A program made the position numbers and the translations under genes. A DNA stretch of 64,000 nt from Rosa chinensis. Lineage: Eukaryota; Streptophyta; Magnoliopsida; Rosales; Rosaceae. The stretch lies in the NCBI RefSeq assembly GCF_002994745.2, contig NW_020126828.1, forward strand, positions 1 through 64,000. The letters are read 5' to 3'. The notes under the pieces were generated by a model, which saw only the letters and a list, made by a program, of their open reading frames with translations, did no database searches and was not told the DNA's origin. Below are positions 46,548-58,993 of the stretch, piece after piece (position 1 is the first letter of the stretch; every line of letters starts with the position of its first letter).

Positions 46548-48202
46548 ATTATGCTTCTCGGACCCTCAACGACGCCCAACTCAACTACTCCACCACTGAA
46601 AAAGAACTCTTGGCTGTAGTCTTCGCGTTAGATAAGTTTCGTTCTTATTTATTGCACTCTAAAGTAATTGTTTACACTGACCATGCAGCCTTGAGATATC
46701 TGATGATCAAGAAGGAGGCCAAGCCCAGATTAATTCGATGGATCCTGTTGCTTCAAGAGTTTGACCTAGAGATCAAGGACAAGAAGGGCAGCGAGAATGT
46801 GGTAGCAGACCATTTGAGCAGGATAGTACATGAGGAGGACGTCCAGCCTCTACAGGAAACTTTCCCAGATGAGCAGCTCTTTGGGATAGAGGTTAGTGTG
46901 CCCTGGTATGCGGATATAGTTAACTATTTAGTCACTAGGACATTTCCTGACACACTTTCCAAAGCAAGTATGGATAAATTGAAGAAAATGGCTAGGCACT
47001 TTATTTGGGATGAGCCCTATTTATGGAAACATTGTAGTGACCAAGTCATTAGGAGATGTGTCCCAGAGTCTGAGCACAGGTCAATTCTGTCATTTTGCCA
47101 TAGTGAAGCGTGTGGAGGCCACTTTGGGCCCCGTAGAACAGCCTTGAAGGTCTTAGACTGTGGATTTTATTGGCCCACTATCTTCAAGGATGCAAACTTG
47201 TTTTGTATTTCTTGTGATAGGTGCCAACGGACTGGTAATCTTGGCTCAAAAGATCAAATGCCCATGAGCCCAATAATAAATGTAGAAATTTTTGATGTTT
47301 GGGGCATTGACTTTATGGGCCCATTTCCTTCGTCTAATGGCTATTTATATATACTATAGGCTGTGGATTATGTATCAAAGTGGGTGGAAGCAAAAGCCAC
47401 CAGGACTAACGATTCAAAAGTGGTCGCAGGTTTCTTGAGAACTAACATATTTTCCAGGTTTGGAGTGCCAAGGGTGCTGATCAGTGATGGAGGTTCTCAT
47501 TTTTGCAACCGTACAATCGCGGCTTTGCTGAAGAAGTATGGGGTAACCCATAAAGTGTCCACGCCCTACCACCCTCAGACGAGTGGTCAAGCAGAGGTGT
47601 CCAACAGGGAGATTAAGAGGATACTTGAGAAGACAGTGGGCCCAACAAGGAAGGATTGGAGCCAGAGATTGGATAATGCGTTGTGGGCCTACAGAACGGC
47701 CTACAAGACGCCTATTGGGATGTCTCCCTTTAGGTTGGCCTACGGAAAGGCATGCCACCTTCCAGTGGAGCTAGAGCACAAGGCTTGGTGGGCTGTCCAG
47801 AAGTTCAACATGGATTATGATGAAGCGGGCCTACATAGGAAGCTACAGCTAAATGAGCTTGAGGAGATAAGGAATGAGGCTTACGATGCTTCATGGATCT
47901 ACAAGGAGAAGACAAAGGCCTACCATGACAAAATGATCCGCGGAAAAAGCTTCCAAGTGGGCCAGAAAGTTTTGTTATTCCATTCACGACTCAAGCTATT
48001 CCCAGGTAAACTTCGTTCTCGTTGGGTTGGTCCTTTTATAGTTACTAATGTGTTTGCTCATGGTGCTGTGGGGGTCAAGAGTGAGAAGACAGGGAAGGAG
48101 TTCAAGGTTAATGGGCATCGTCTCAAGCCCTACTATGAATCCTTGGTGGCGCACACATTGGAAGATATACCCCTCCAAAGCGCTCCACAACCGGAGGAAT
48201 GA
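46548..48202 (+). pseudogene. pol: Z pol, 3' part: RNase H end and integrase, with a nonsense codon
   Basis: It resumes after W with the repeated ATTAT and residues [20 protein letters not shown] of RNase H, then the integrase with HHCC finger (CDRCQRTG near 47215), [12 protein letters not shown] near 47300, ISDGGSHF near 47480 and SGQAEVSN near 47585. TAG at 47357-47359 replaces the TTG of Y just after the first catalytic Asp, cutting off the rest of the integrase core. The frame stays open on both sides of the stop, so it is a single point mutation. The ORF ends at 48202 with SAPQPEE, longer than Y. Confidence 0.92.
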
Positions 48203-50375
48203 AAGGAAGTACCGTCTGGCTGAACGACGTTAAATACAAGCGCTGCTTGGGAGGCAACCCAACTCAGAATATACTGTTGTGGAGTCTACAACCAGATTTG
48301 CTTTTTCTCTCTTGTCTTTTATTTTCGTTTTTACTCTTTGTTTTCGTATTTATTTTCATAAATTCCATTCCTATATGCTTAATTGTTCCATTGCATGCTT
48401 ATGATTGATTACATTGAGGACAATGCAATATTTAAGTGTGGGGGAAGGAATTTATACTTTTGTCTTGAGTCATATATATTGAAAATACAAAAAAAAAAAA
48501 AAAAAAAAAGTCAAAAATATAAACATTTCATTGCTTTTATTTATTGAGTCAAAATGATTTTTGGGTGAAATACTTTCTTCAAAGTAGGCGTATCTGATGG
48601 GATGTGATGTCTAAGGTCTAGTTTGGATCCGAGAAGTGCTGACAAAGGGTCTCGTCCCCTGTCAAACAAGTGAGCTGAGCTCCGCCAAAATCGGTCCCTT
48701 CTTCACCTGGTCATGTCCCAAAGGAGTTACCGAAAGGAGAAAGGAAATAACCCTAGTCCAAAACCTTTTTGGCGTCAGTCTTAGTCTTTTGTTTTTATTT
48801 TTGAGTCTTAGGATGCCCTTAACTGTCTAGGATGATTCAATATCTCTGAAATTATGGCTAAAAGAGGATCACAATATTGAGATGATTTTAAATGGTATTC
48901 CTTGGTTAATGGAGATAAATGAAAAGCATATGCATGAGTAGTGGATATGGATTTCGTGAACTTGGTACAGAATATGAGCATGTTAAGATGAGTTTTGATT
49001 CATAAAAGCCCATGTGAGATATTTGAGCCCATGTCCCTTTTTCTTGGAGTGATAAATGAAATATATTCTTAATTTCTTGGCGATGTTTTGATGATCTCAT
49101 TATTCTTCATTTGATTGATTGCTTGCCATAGATTAAGTTTGATGGACTAGAGAATGCTAGAATTCACTCTTATGCTTGTTGAGACTTTTATCAATACATG
49201 TCCCTGATTCTGGAAAGGATAGAGGCACCATAGGAATCACCACCAAAGCCAAATTTGCCTGTGTCCATATTTGTGCCCGTCGTGGGACTCCCTTAGATAA
49301 ACCCCTTTGAGCCTACATGTATAAGCCTTTCTTTCATCACCCACATAATCTTCACCATGTGAACCTTAGTATAGTTTTGACTCTACCCTTGTCCTTAGGG
49401 CCTAGTATAGCTTAATTTTGTGATGTATTGTGTGAAGGGATGATGAGAAATAAGTGTGGGGGTGGATTTGTCCAAGAGAAAGAAAATAAAAACAATGAGG
49501 CCGTAAAAAAAATGAAAAAAATTGATGAAAAAGAAGCGGCAAGAGAAAGGAAAAAAAAAAAAAATGTTGGACATGATTCGTTGTTTGTGAATTTGGAGTT
49601 TGTGTATGTTGAAGGCTCAAAATCATAATATGAGGCCTTTGTTCTTTTTCACAATGATGTAAGGAGTTGAAAGGGATGGTTGGGTTCAACAAAATGAAAT
49701 ATGGCCTTTAATATGGTGACATAAGGTGAATTGTAAATGCTCTGCTAGGTTTTTAGGACACTTTGTTAAATTCCTTACCCGTTCATTTCTTAAAACCTTG
49801 AGCCTTGGCCCCATGACAACCTTTATAAGACCTTTTTGATCCTTAAGATGTGACAGCCTTTGATCTGTGGAGATGAGTTATAAGAGTTGAACCTATGGCT
49901 TTGGTCCATCCGTGCAAGTAGTTGATATCTTTCATGAGATCTTGAAAAATTATATTCACAAAGTGCTTTTCATTTCTTATATATGTGAGCTATTTGATTG
50001 CCTCAAAATATTTTCTCTCACATATAATTGAGTGATTATAAGCTTTTAAGCATTGCCTTGATCTGAGTGAAGAAAGAGTGGATGTGTGAGGATATGAATC
50101 ATACTTGTTCGAAACATGCTGAGCTCCACCCATCACCATTGTTACGACCAAGTCCTACTTATTTATATGTGGATTATAAGCTTCAATTAACTCTCGAATA
50201 TCTAAATATTGATTATTGATTAAGTGCTAATTTTGATGCCATAAGAGTACGGATTTATGAGACAAATGTTAAGGGCAATTTAGTCTTTGTGTGTCAGTTG
50301 TGTAGAGTCTGGTAGTGAATTGTTTATTTTGTTTGAGTCTTTCGTTTTGATTTTGCTAAGGGACTAGCAAAAGCT
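48203..50375 (+). other. Z 3' noncoding region
   Basis: No credible gene. Hairpin TTGGG-AGGCAA-CCCAA at 48247-48262, PPT-like AAGTGTGGGGG at 48434 and 49452, a leader module C copy at about 48550-48760 (GAGCTCCGCCAAAATCG), the GTGCCCGTCGTGGG block near 49277, an A-rich tract at 49480-49565, and the inverted repeat 50351-50372. It resembles W and U here more than Y, although its pol is Y-like. Confidence 0.8.
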
Positions 50376-50390
50376 AAGTGTGGGGGAATT
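50376..50390 (+). promoter_or_regulatory. Z polypurine tract
   Basis: AAGTGTGGGGGAATT directly before the 3' LTR. Confidence 0.85.
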
Positions 50391-52070
50391 TGATAGGAGC
50401 ACAAAGTGTGACGTTTTTAATATGTATTTTTCCTCATTTAGCTAAGTTATTCTCTTAAAATTAATAATTATAATATAGTTTGTGTTTTTAGCTACTTCAT
50501 GGTCGAAAATGGTGAAAAGAGGTAAAACAGAGCAGAAATGAGAGTAAATTAAGGACAAGTCATTTTAGAAACTTTCCTCTTTCATTTTAGGAAATATTTC
50601 CTATTTTGTTTTGGGAACTTTCTTCTTTTAAACTTTTCTATTTCTGATTTTCCTATTTTAATGAGAGTCCATTCCATTAGAAACTCTTGAGTGATGAAAT
50701 CAAGAAAAATTGAAGGATTAATCAGGAAGAATTCGAGGAGATAAAATGGATTGTTTTTAATCAATATTTATTCCTAATTATCTGATTTCTTATTGATTAT
50801 AAACTCTAATTAAATTCTGATTTTTCTTGATTGTAGGAGTTTATTGTGTGCACAATTCTTGGAAGAAATTAGTGCAAATCAAAGGAGAAGAATAAGGGAT
50901 GTATCTGGTCACTATTCAAGGCATATACAACGAGCCATTAAGGGGAAAAGAAATCAGAAAATTCATGACTTTGTCAAGAGAAAATCAAGCAAATTTGGAG
51001 GAGAAATCACCTCAAGATGATTGGCCATGATTGCATCACAAGAGATGAGAATTCCACTATAAATAGCAGCCATTCTCTACTCCAAAATCATCACTTCCTG
51101 ACCAAGATCACTTCCTGACCAAGATCACTTCCTAGCTTATCAGTTCCTAGCTGAAAATTATTCCATAGCTCTACCCAATTCACTTCTCAAACCTCCATCA
51201 CATACAAGGCCGTGACCACCATCCTTCCATCAATCTACGAGTTCTTAGGCGCTGAGTCAAGGACGCTCCACCACCACCATAGCAGAGACGAGTTCATCAC
51301 CTTGTTGCTAAGCCGCTGAGGAAAGCTTCAAAAGTGTAACTATGACTCTACTTATAATTATTGTTTCGGTTTTGTGTGTTTGGATTTGTGAGTTGTGTAA
51401 TTGGAGACATGAGATTTTCAGAATATTTTGTTAATATTTTTGAGATTTCCAGTTTATTATTGAGTTAATTTCGAGAATTCTTTCACGATGCATGTTATAA
51501 TCTTGTGCCGTTTTATGTGTTTAGATAATTTTCAGAGTTAGGTTAATAAGTTTGCATGCTAGAATCACGCTGAGTATTCATGTGTGTTTGCTTAATTTGC
51601 CAAGAGTAATTATTATTTGTTAAGACGCTGAGTTAAACAAGTAGTAATTAGTTCTAAAGAGTGGTAAAAATCATGCTTTAATGATTGAATGATACTGGAA
51701 ATTACGTGTTAATTGCTGAGTAATGGATTGGACCGTGACAGCTTTTCATTTGGGCTCTTATCTAGCATTTAAGATGGGCACGTTTTTGTTGCATGTTGAA
51801 ATGAATTTTCTGTTTTTACACTTAGTAATTTTCGAGTGGTAGTGGTCTAGGTTACGGAAGTCGATCATTGTACATAATTTTATTTGTTTTGTTTTTATTT
51901 TAAGTAGATTAGAACCAAATCTCAAAACCCCCCATTTTATTCTTTTATTTGTTTATTGACCTTTTAGTGTAGGTGTACCCTACAATCCCCGGACTGAACG
52001 ATCCCTGCTTATCCTATACTGACAACTACATTTTGCAGGGTTAAATTGTGAGGCTATTTCAGCCCCATCA
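50391..52070 (+). repeat. Z 3' LTR
   Basis: 1680 bp, TGATAGGAGCACAAAGTGTG...GCCCCATCA. The U3 is unlike Y's, but the R/U5 half is Y-like: GCGCTGAG motifs, the ACAATCCCCGG U5 box near 51981 and a terminal hairpin GGCT-ATTTC-AGCC. A triple repeat of CACTTCCTGACCAAGAT-like sequence lies at about 51090-51150. TATA box at 51058-51065. It lacks the segment with the AATACTACTA inverted repeat present in Y. Confidence 0.92.
51058..51065 (+). promoter_or_regulatory. TATA box of Z 3' LTR
   Basis: TATAAATA followed by GCAGCC, about 670 bp into the LTR. Confidence 0.7.
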
Positions 52071-55000
52071 CATGTGAGGACGAAATCATTGCTAATGTGT
52101 CCTTCCTTGAGGCATCATCCTTTGTAGGTAAGTCTCCTCCACCCTTGTCCATTCAGTTATCTGCTAATAAGACTTTACCTTCAGTGGTTCAGGCACCAGA
52201 ACTTGAACTTAAACCTCTACCAGACCACTTGAAGTATGTCTACTTAGGAGACAAGGAGACTTTACCAGTGATAGTTTCCTCCTCTCTTACTTCTTCTCAA
52301 GAGGAGAGATTGGTGGAGATGTTGAAACAACACAAGACCGCCATAGGATGGACATTGGCGGATATCAAGGGAATAAGCCCTACTACTTGCGTCCATAGGA
52401 TACTTCTTGAGGAGGGGACAAAACCCACTAGAGAGGCTCAACGTCGTCTCAACCCTCCTATGATGGAAGTTGTGAAGAAGGAGGTCATCAAACTCCTAGA
52501 TTGTGGCGTTATCTACCCCATTTCAGACTCCAAATGGGTGTCCCCAGTTCAAGTTGTACCTAAGAAGTCAGGAGTGACCGTTGTGAAGAATGCAGAGAAC
52601 GAACTAGTGCCCCAAAGGACAGTTACTGGCCACAGAGTTTGCATTGACTACAGGAAGCTCAACGCAACAACAAGGAAAGATCACTTTCCTCTTCCATTCA
52701 TTGATCAGATGCTTGAGCGTTTGGCTGGACATGATTACTACTGCTTCTTGGATGGCTACTCAGGGTACAATCAGATTGCCATAGCCAATGAAGACCAAGA
52801 GAAGACGACATTCACTTGTCCCTTTGAAACATTTGCTTATCGACGTATGCCTTTTGGACTATGCAACGCCCTAGGTACCTTTCAAAGGTGTATGGTAAGT
52901 ATCTTTTCAGATTATATTGAGAAAATCATAGAGGTATTCATGGATGACTTTTCTGTTTTTGGAAAAAGCTTTGATGATTGTCTTAATAATCTGGAAATTA
53001 TTTTGAAGCGTTGTGTGGAAACTAACCTTGTGTTAAATTGGGAAAAATGTCATTTCATGGTTAGACAAGGTATAGTGCTAGGACATATTGTCTCTTCTAG
53101 GGGAATTGAGGTTGATAAAGCTAAGGTAGACCTTGTGCGTTACTTACCCTCTCCCACTTCTGTGAGAGAGATTCGTTCTTTTCTTGGCCATGCAGGGTTT
53201 TACAGGAGATTTATCAAGGATTTCTCCAAGATTTCGAGACCTCTATGCCAACTACTCCAAAAGGATGTGGCGTTTGTGTTTGACAAGGAGTGTCAAGAGG
53301 CTTTTGACAAGCTCAAGGAACTATTGACGTCTGCCCCTATCATGCTACCTCCAGATTGGTCCTTGCCCTTTGAGTTGATGTGTGACGCCTCTGACTATGC
53401 AGTTGGAGCTGTTTTGGGGCAAAGAAAGGACAAACGACCTTATGCCATCTACTACGCCTCAAGGACTCTGAATGATGCACAACTGAACTACTCCACTACA
53501 GAGAAAGAGCTCCTTGCAGTTGTTTTTGCCCTTGAGAAGTTTCGTTCCTACTTACTTGGTACCAAGGTGATTATTTATACTGACCATGCAGCTTTGAAGT
53601 ACTTGATGACCAAGAAGGAGGCGAAACCAAGGCTCATTAGATGGATCCTACTCTTACAAGAGTTTGACGTTGAAATCAAGGACAAGAAGGGTAGTGAAAA
53701 TGTGGTAGCTAACCACTTGAGTCGTTTGGTGCACGCAGAAGACCCTCTCCCTTTAGTGGAGACATTTCCAGATGAACAACTCTTTGGAATACAGGTAAGT
53801 GAACCATGGTATGCGGATATTGTGAATTACATTGTTTCTAGGAAGATTCCTGATACCATGTCACGTGCTCATAGAGATAGGCTTAAGAAAACTGTAAAGC
53901 AATATGTTTGGGATGAACCTTATCTGTGGAAATATTGCTCTGATCAATTGATTAGGAGATGTGTGCCTGAACATGAACATAATGCTATACTTTCTTTCTG
54001 TCATTCTAAAGCATGTGGAGGTCACTTTGGGTCTAAGAAAACTGCGTTTAAAGTATTAGAATCTGGGTTCTTTAGGCCAACGTTGTTTAAAGATGCTTAT
54101 GCATATTGTTTAACTTGTGATAGATGCCAAAGAACTGGAAATCTTAGCTCTAGAGATCAAATGCCTTTATCTAATATCATAACTGTTGAAATATTTGATG
54201 TCTGGGGTATAGATTTCATGGGACCTTTTCCTTCATCTTTCAGATTTCTCTATATCTTACTTGCTGTGGATTATGTGTCGAAATGGGTGGAGGCAAAAGC
54301 CACTCGAACTAATGACTCTAAGGTTGTTGCAGATTTTATCAAGTCTAACATCTTTAGCAGGTTTGGAATGCCTAGAGTTCTCATTAGTGATGGTGGTTCC
54401 CACTTTTGCAATCGGACGATTGAGGCTCTCTTGAAGAAGTATGATGTGACACATAAGGTTTCTACACCTTATCATCCCCAAACAAGTGGGCAAGCTGAGG
54501 TCTCTAATCGTCAAATCAAGGGGATATTGGAGAAGACCGTGATTCCTAACAGAAAGGATTGGTCCTTGCGTTTGGAGGATGCGTTGTGGGCCTACAGAAC
54601 TGCATACAAAACTCCCATAGGTATGTCCCATATCGAATTGTCTATGGCAAACCTTGCCATTTACCTGTGGAGTTAGAGCACAAAGCTTGGTGGGCTGTGA
54701 AGCAGTTTAACATGGATCTAGATGAGGCTGGGCTTCATAGGAAGCTACAATTGCAAGAGTTAGAGGAGATTAGGAATGATGCTTTCGAAAGTGCCAAGAT
54801 CTACAAGGAAAAGACTAAGGCCTTCCATGATAAGATGATTCGTAGGAAGACTTTTGTTGTGGGACAGAAAGTTCTTTTATTCCATTCTCGTCTTAAACTC
54901 TTTCCAGGTAAACTTCGTTCTCGTTGGATTGGACCTTTTGTTATTACTCATGTGTTTCCTCATGGAGCTGTGCAGATAAAGAGTGAACAAACAGGTAACG

Positions 55001-55104
55001 AGTTCAAAGTGAATGGCCATCGCCTCAAGCCATACTATGAGACGTTTGTGGAGCATGACGTGGAGGATGTACCCCTCCAAAACGCTCCACAACATGAGGA
55101 TTAA
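52071..55104 (+). pseudogene. pol: U pol, 3' two-thirds: RT, RNase H, integrase, one frameshift
   Basis: It matches W pol from after the protease: connector, RT (FMDD at 52938-52949), RNase H and integrase with the DD35E residues, ending at 55104. Near 54628-54632 one C of a CCCC run present in W is missing, so the integrase C-terminal part is in another frame. Several replacements of conserved residues against W are visible: PFGTF to PFETF, NAPGTF to NALGTF, VADHLSR to VANHLSR, SSFGFLY to SSFRFLY. Most are G-to-A or C-to-T, as expected for decay of methylated DNA. The N-terminal third lies outside the window beyond Z. Confidence 0.92.
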
Positions 55105-56968
55105 ATGGAGGTACAAGTCTAGGCTGAAAGACTATAAACATTAAGCGCTGCTTGGGAGGCAACCCAATTCAGAAGTAGCTATGAAGGAGTCTACACACGC
55201 AGATTTGATTTCTCCTTCGCTATTTCTCCTTCTTTTCACGTTTTCTTTTTGTACTTAGTAGTTATTTTCGTAAATTTCTACCCTATGTGCTTAAGTGTTA
55301 CATTGCATGCTTATAATTGATTACATTGAGGACAATGCAATATTTAAGTGTGGGGGAAGGGATTTACACTTTTGTTTTGAGTCATATATTGAAAAATAAA
55401 AAAAAAATCGAAAAATGTCAAAAATAACAAAAATTTCGTTGCTTTTATTGAGTCATTGAGTCATGTTTTGGGTGAAATAATTTCTTCATCGTAGGCGCAT
55501 CTATTAAGGTGTGATGTCTAGGTCTGGTTTGGATATGAGAAGTGCTAGCAAAGGGTCTCGTCCCCTGCTAAACAAGTGAGCTGAGCTCCGCCAAAATCAT
55601 TCCCTTCCTTACCTGGTCACATCCCAAAGGAGTTACCGAAAGGAGAAAGGAAATAACCCTAGTCCCTAGTTAACGTTTGATCTTTTGTCATTTTGTTTTG
55701 AGTCCTAGGATGCCCTTTCAACTGTCTAGGATGATTCTATATCTCTGAAATTATGACTAAAAGATGATCACAATATTGAGATGACTTTAAAATGGCATTC
55801 TTTGGTTAATTGAGATATATGAAAAATGTGTGCCTTGTAGTGGATATGGATTTCGTGACTTTGGTACAGAATATGAGCATGTTAAGATGAGTTTTGATTC
55901 ATAAAAACCCATGTGAGATAATTGAGCCCATGTCCCTTTTTCTTGGAGTGATAATTGAAAATATATTCTTATTTTCTTGGCGATGTTTTGATGATCTCAT
56001 TATTCTTTCATTTGATTGACTACTTGCCATAGATTAAGTTTGATGGACTAGAGAATGCTAGAATTCGCTCTTGTGCTTGTTGAGACGCTTTATCAATACA
56101 TGGCCCTGATTCTGGAAAGGATAGAGGCAACCTAGGAACTACCACCATTGCCATATAAACCTGTGTCCCTAATTGTGCCCGTCGTGGGACTCCCCTAGAT
56201 AAACCCCTTTGAGCCTACGTTAAGCCTTTTCTTTCATCACCCTTAAAAATCTTTAACCTAAACCTTAATATAGCTATAACCCTACCCTTTGTTCTAAGAA
56301 CTTAGTGGAGCTAAATTGAGACTTTACTTGAAGATTTTTGGCGTCCATAATGAAGAATAAGAAGAGGTGAAAGCCAAAGTGTGGGGGTAGACTTGTCCAT
56401 AAGAGAAAAATACATGAAAAAGCCGAGAAAAGAAAGTGAAAAAGAAAAGATACAGCTAGAAAAAGAAAAAGAAAGAAATATCAATGGATTTTAGTCCCCA
56501 TACTTGGTGAGTTTGGAGTTTACTTTGAATTGAAGGCCCACTACAGAAAAATTTGGCCTTTGTCCAACTTACTAGAGATCAAAGGAAGTTTAGAGTGAAG
56601 TTAGGGCCCAACATGAAGACATTAGGCCTCTTTATAACGCCCCCATGGGATAGTGACGTTTTTGCATACTTGGTGGATTTCTAAAAGTCTCTCTACACCA
56701 GCATGAGCTCTGCTAGGTTTTTAGGACACTTTGTTAAATTCCTTACCTTTCGTTTCTTTAAACCTTGAGCCATGGCCCCATTACAACCCTTGATAAGACC
56801 TTCTTGATCCTTAAGATGGGACAGCCTTTGATGTGGAGATGAGTTACAAGAGTTGAACCTATGGCTTGGGTCCATCTGTGCAAGTAGTTGATATATTTCA
56901 TGAGATCTTTAAAAGAAAAATTTATACATGTGCTTTCGTTTCTTACATTATGTGATATACTTGCTATC
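55105..56968 (+). other. U 3' noncoding region, truncated by S1
   Basis: Hairpin TTGGG-AGGCAA-CCCAA at 55152-55167, PPT-like cores at 55346 and 56377, module C copy at about 55470-55670, the GTGCCCGTCGTGGG block near 56177, and an A/G-rich tract at 56400-56480. It ends before the polypurine tract where S1 enters. No ORF of interest. Confidence 0.8.
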
Positions 56969-57331
56969 TGATGTCGCTTTTGAGAGCGACCAATTTAACC
57001 CTGAAATGTCATTAGTAGTATAAAGTAAATAGGGATCGTTCTATTCCGGGGATTGAGGGTACACCTGTCATTGTCAAACAATTAAACAATTAAAATTAAA
57101 ACAAAGTATAATATTTACAAAAATATAACAAAATATATACATATTTACGAAAAAGGGGGGATTTTTGATTTTTGGTTTTCTAGTTTTAAACTAAGTTAAG
57201 AAAATAATTAAAATGCAAAAACATAAAAATATAAATGGGATGCAAGAACAAAGATCAAATTCGAAACTCATGATTAAAATTGATTCAAGTTCATCATTGT
57301 TCATCATAGTCATGCAAGAGGAGTTGATCAT
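56969..57331 (-). repeat. S1: V-like LTR fragment (3' end of LTR)
   Basis: Minus-strand LTR end GAGAGCGACCAATTT..., closely like V and T LTRs, with hairpin stem GTCGC/GCGAC and the U5 box. It breaks off at 57331 where S2 enters, at a position corresponding to the middle of GTTGATCATGTG in V. The remainder is presumably beyond the window. Expected target duplication CTATC (56964-56968). Confidence 0.85.
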
Positions 57332-58993
57332 TGATGCGCCTGAAAGCAAGCGCATAATTTAACCCTAAAATATCATAGTAGTATAAGCAAGTAGGGATCG
57401 TTCTATTCCGGGGATTGAGGGTACACCTGTCATTGTCAAACAATTAAACAATTAAAATTAAAACAAAGTATAATATTCACAAAGATATTCACAAGTATAA
57501 ACATTATTTACGAAAAAGGGGGGTTTTGGTTTTTTTTTTTTTTCGAAAATAAAACTAAGTAAACAAAACAATTAAAATGCAAAAACATAAACATACGAAT
57601 GGAATGAGAGAACAAAGATCAAAACCGAAACATATGATTAAAATCAATTCAAACCCTAATATTGTTCATCTAAGTCATGAGAAAGGAGTTGATCATGTGA
57701 AACATTCGAAAGCAAATGAATTCCCATTTTTTACTTTTCAATGCTAATTAACCTAAGCGAAAGCACCTAGATTAATCCTATCAAATATGCAATCAAACCC
57801 TAGAAAGCTAGTCAATCATGTCATGTTTAACGCATTAAGCACCTAGAAAGGCTATCAACTCAAATGTGCAACTTAGTATGAAAAAGTCCACCTAATTGCA
57901 ATCTTCTTTGATTAAATTCGATTTTTGTACAAAACCTTTACTACTTTGATTTAAGTTTACACAAAACGAAAAGTCGATTTCATGTTCTTAAACCTAGCAC
58001 CAATTATATCAAAACCCTAAGTGTTTGCAACCACATAAGATTAAAATATAAAAGTTATCTATAGAGCAAATTTAATCAAACACTCACACAAAAGCAACCA
58101 TAAATCACAATATATGAATCTGAAAATCAACAATTAATCATAAAATTTCAGAAACCAACAATTGTTCAAACATATGTGTCAACTAGGGCATAACCAACGA
58201 AAATTACAAAGCAAAGGTTACAAGGAGAATCGGATTACACCGTGATGAAGATGAGATGAATGAAGTGATGAATGGTCTCTTGAATTTCGAAAGCAATCTT
58301 CAAGGATGGTGATGGATGATGTGCACGGCTTGACCTCTTCTTCCTTGGCCTTGCTTGAACTTCGTGGTTGCCCTAGAGGATGGAGAAGAACACGGCTAAG
58401 CTAGAGAGAGTTTTCTGGTTTTTTCTTCAAAGTGTAAAACGTAAAAATGGGAACTCCCAAACGTTGAGAAGAGGGGAGATTATATAGGGGACGTCCTCCT
58501 TGCTCTCCAAGCCGTGTAAACCTTATGGAATTAATCTGAAAATTCCACATAATTTCCTCCAATAACATCTTGCCAAATAAGCCCTATGAGGTGGTTCAAC
58601 CAATCACAAAATTCCATTTAATTCCCTAGAAATATTGCCGAAATTCCTTGAGATTATTTCTGATTTTTCTTGTTTAATTTCGGCCAAACTTCCTTTAGGA
58701 ATTCTAGGGATGAATCTAGACTTCTTTTGAGCTTTTCTTGGTCTCCACCTTTTTCTCTTTCCTTTTATTTCTCCCTTGAATATCTCCTTGCCGAATTCTC
58801 TAGGGTTTCTTCTTTAATTCACGGCAATTCCTTCTTTTCCTCTTGGAATTCCACGGCAATAATATCTCTAGGGTTTATCTCCAAGTATTTTCTTTCCATA
58901 AAAATAGCCCTAGAAAATCTCCCTAGAAAATCTCTTCTTATTTTCTGATTTTTAACGCCAACTTCCTTGTTTCTCTCTTGCTTTGGACGGCAA
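57332..58993 (-). repeat. S2: X-like LTR fragment
   Basis: Minus-strand LTR ending GGCGCATCA, with terminal hairpin stem ATGCGC/GCGCAT (perfect). It matches X, W and V LTRs through the R/U5 region and into sequence upstream (58440-58993). It includes a pyrimidine run near 57533-57543. Interrupted at 58994 by S3; expected target duplication GGCAA (58989-58993). Small ORFs here are chance. Confidence 0.85.

Larger units (their letters stand above)
1..52070 (+). mobile_element. Element Z: Athila-type LTR retrotransposon, 5' end outside window, split by X and W
   Basis: Z is assembled from four visible pieces: leader 1-100, leader/gag/pol 18853-23116, pol/3' noncoding 46548-50390, and 3' LTR 50391-52070. 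The pieces join cleanly when X (101-18852) and W (23117-46547) are removed, each with a 5-bp target duplication. Its own 5' LTR lies left of the window. After its 3' LTR the sequence resumes in the middle of a pol ORF of element U, so Z inserted into U. Z pol is nearly identical to Y pol, but its 3' noncoding region and U3 differ. It is inactive because of the W insertion and a nonsense codon at 47357. Confidence 0.9.
52071..56968 (+). mobile_element. Element U: W-like Athila element, 3' part, host of Z
   Basis: It starts mid-codon in pol directly after Z and continues into a W-like 3' noncoding region, until it is interrupted by S1 at 56969. The missing 5' part should lie left of the window, before Z's 5' LTR; the expected target duplication is CATGT (52071-52075). 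U is the outermost element seen and so the oldest by nesting. Confidence 0.9.
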
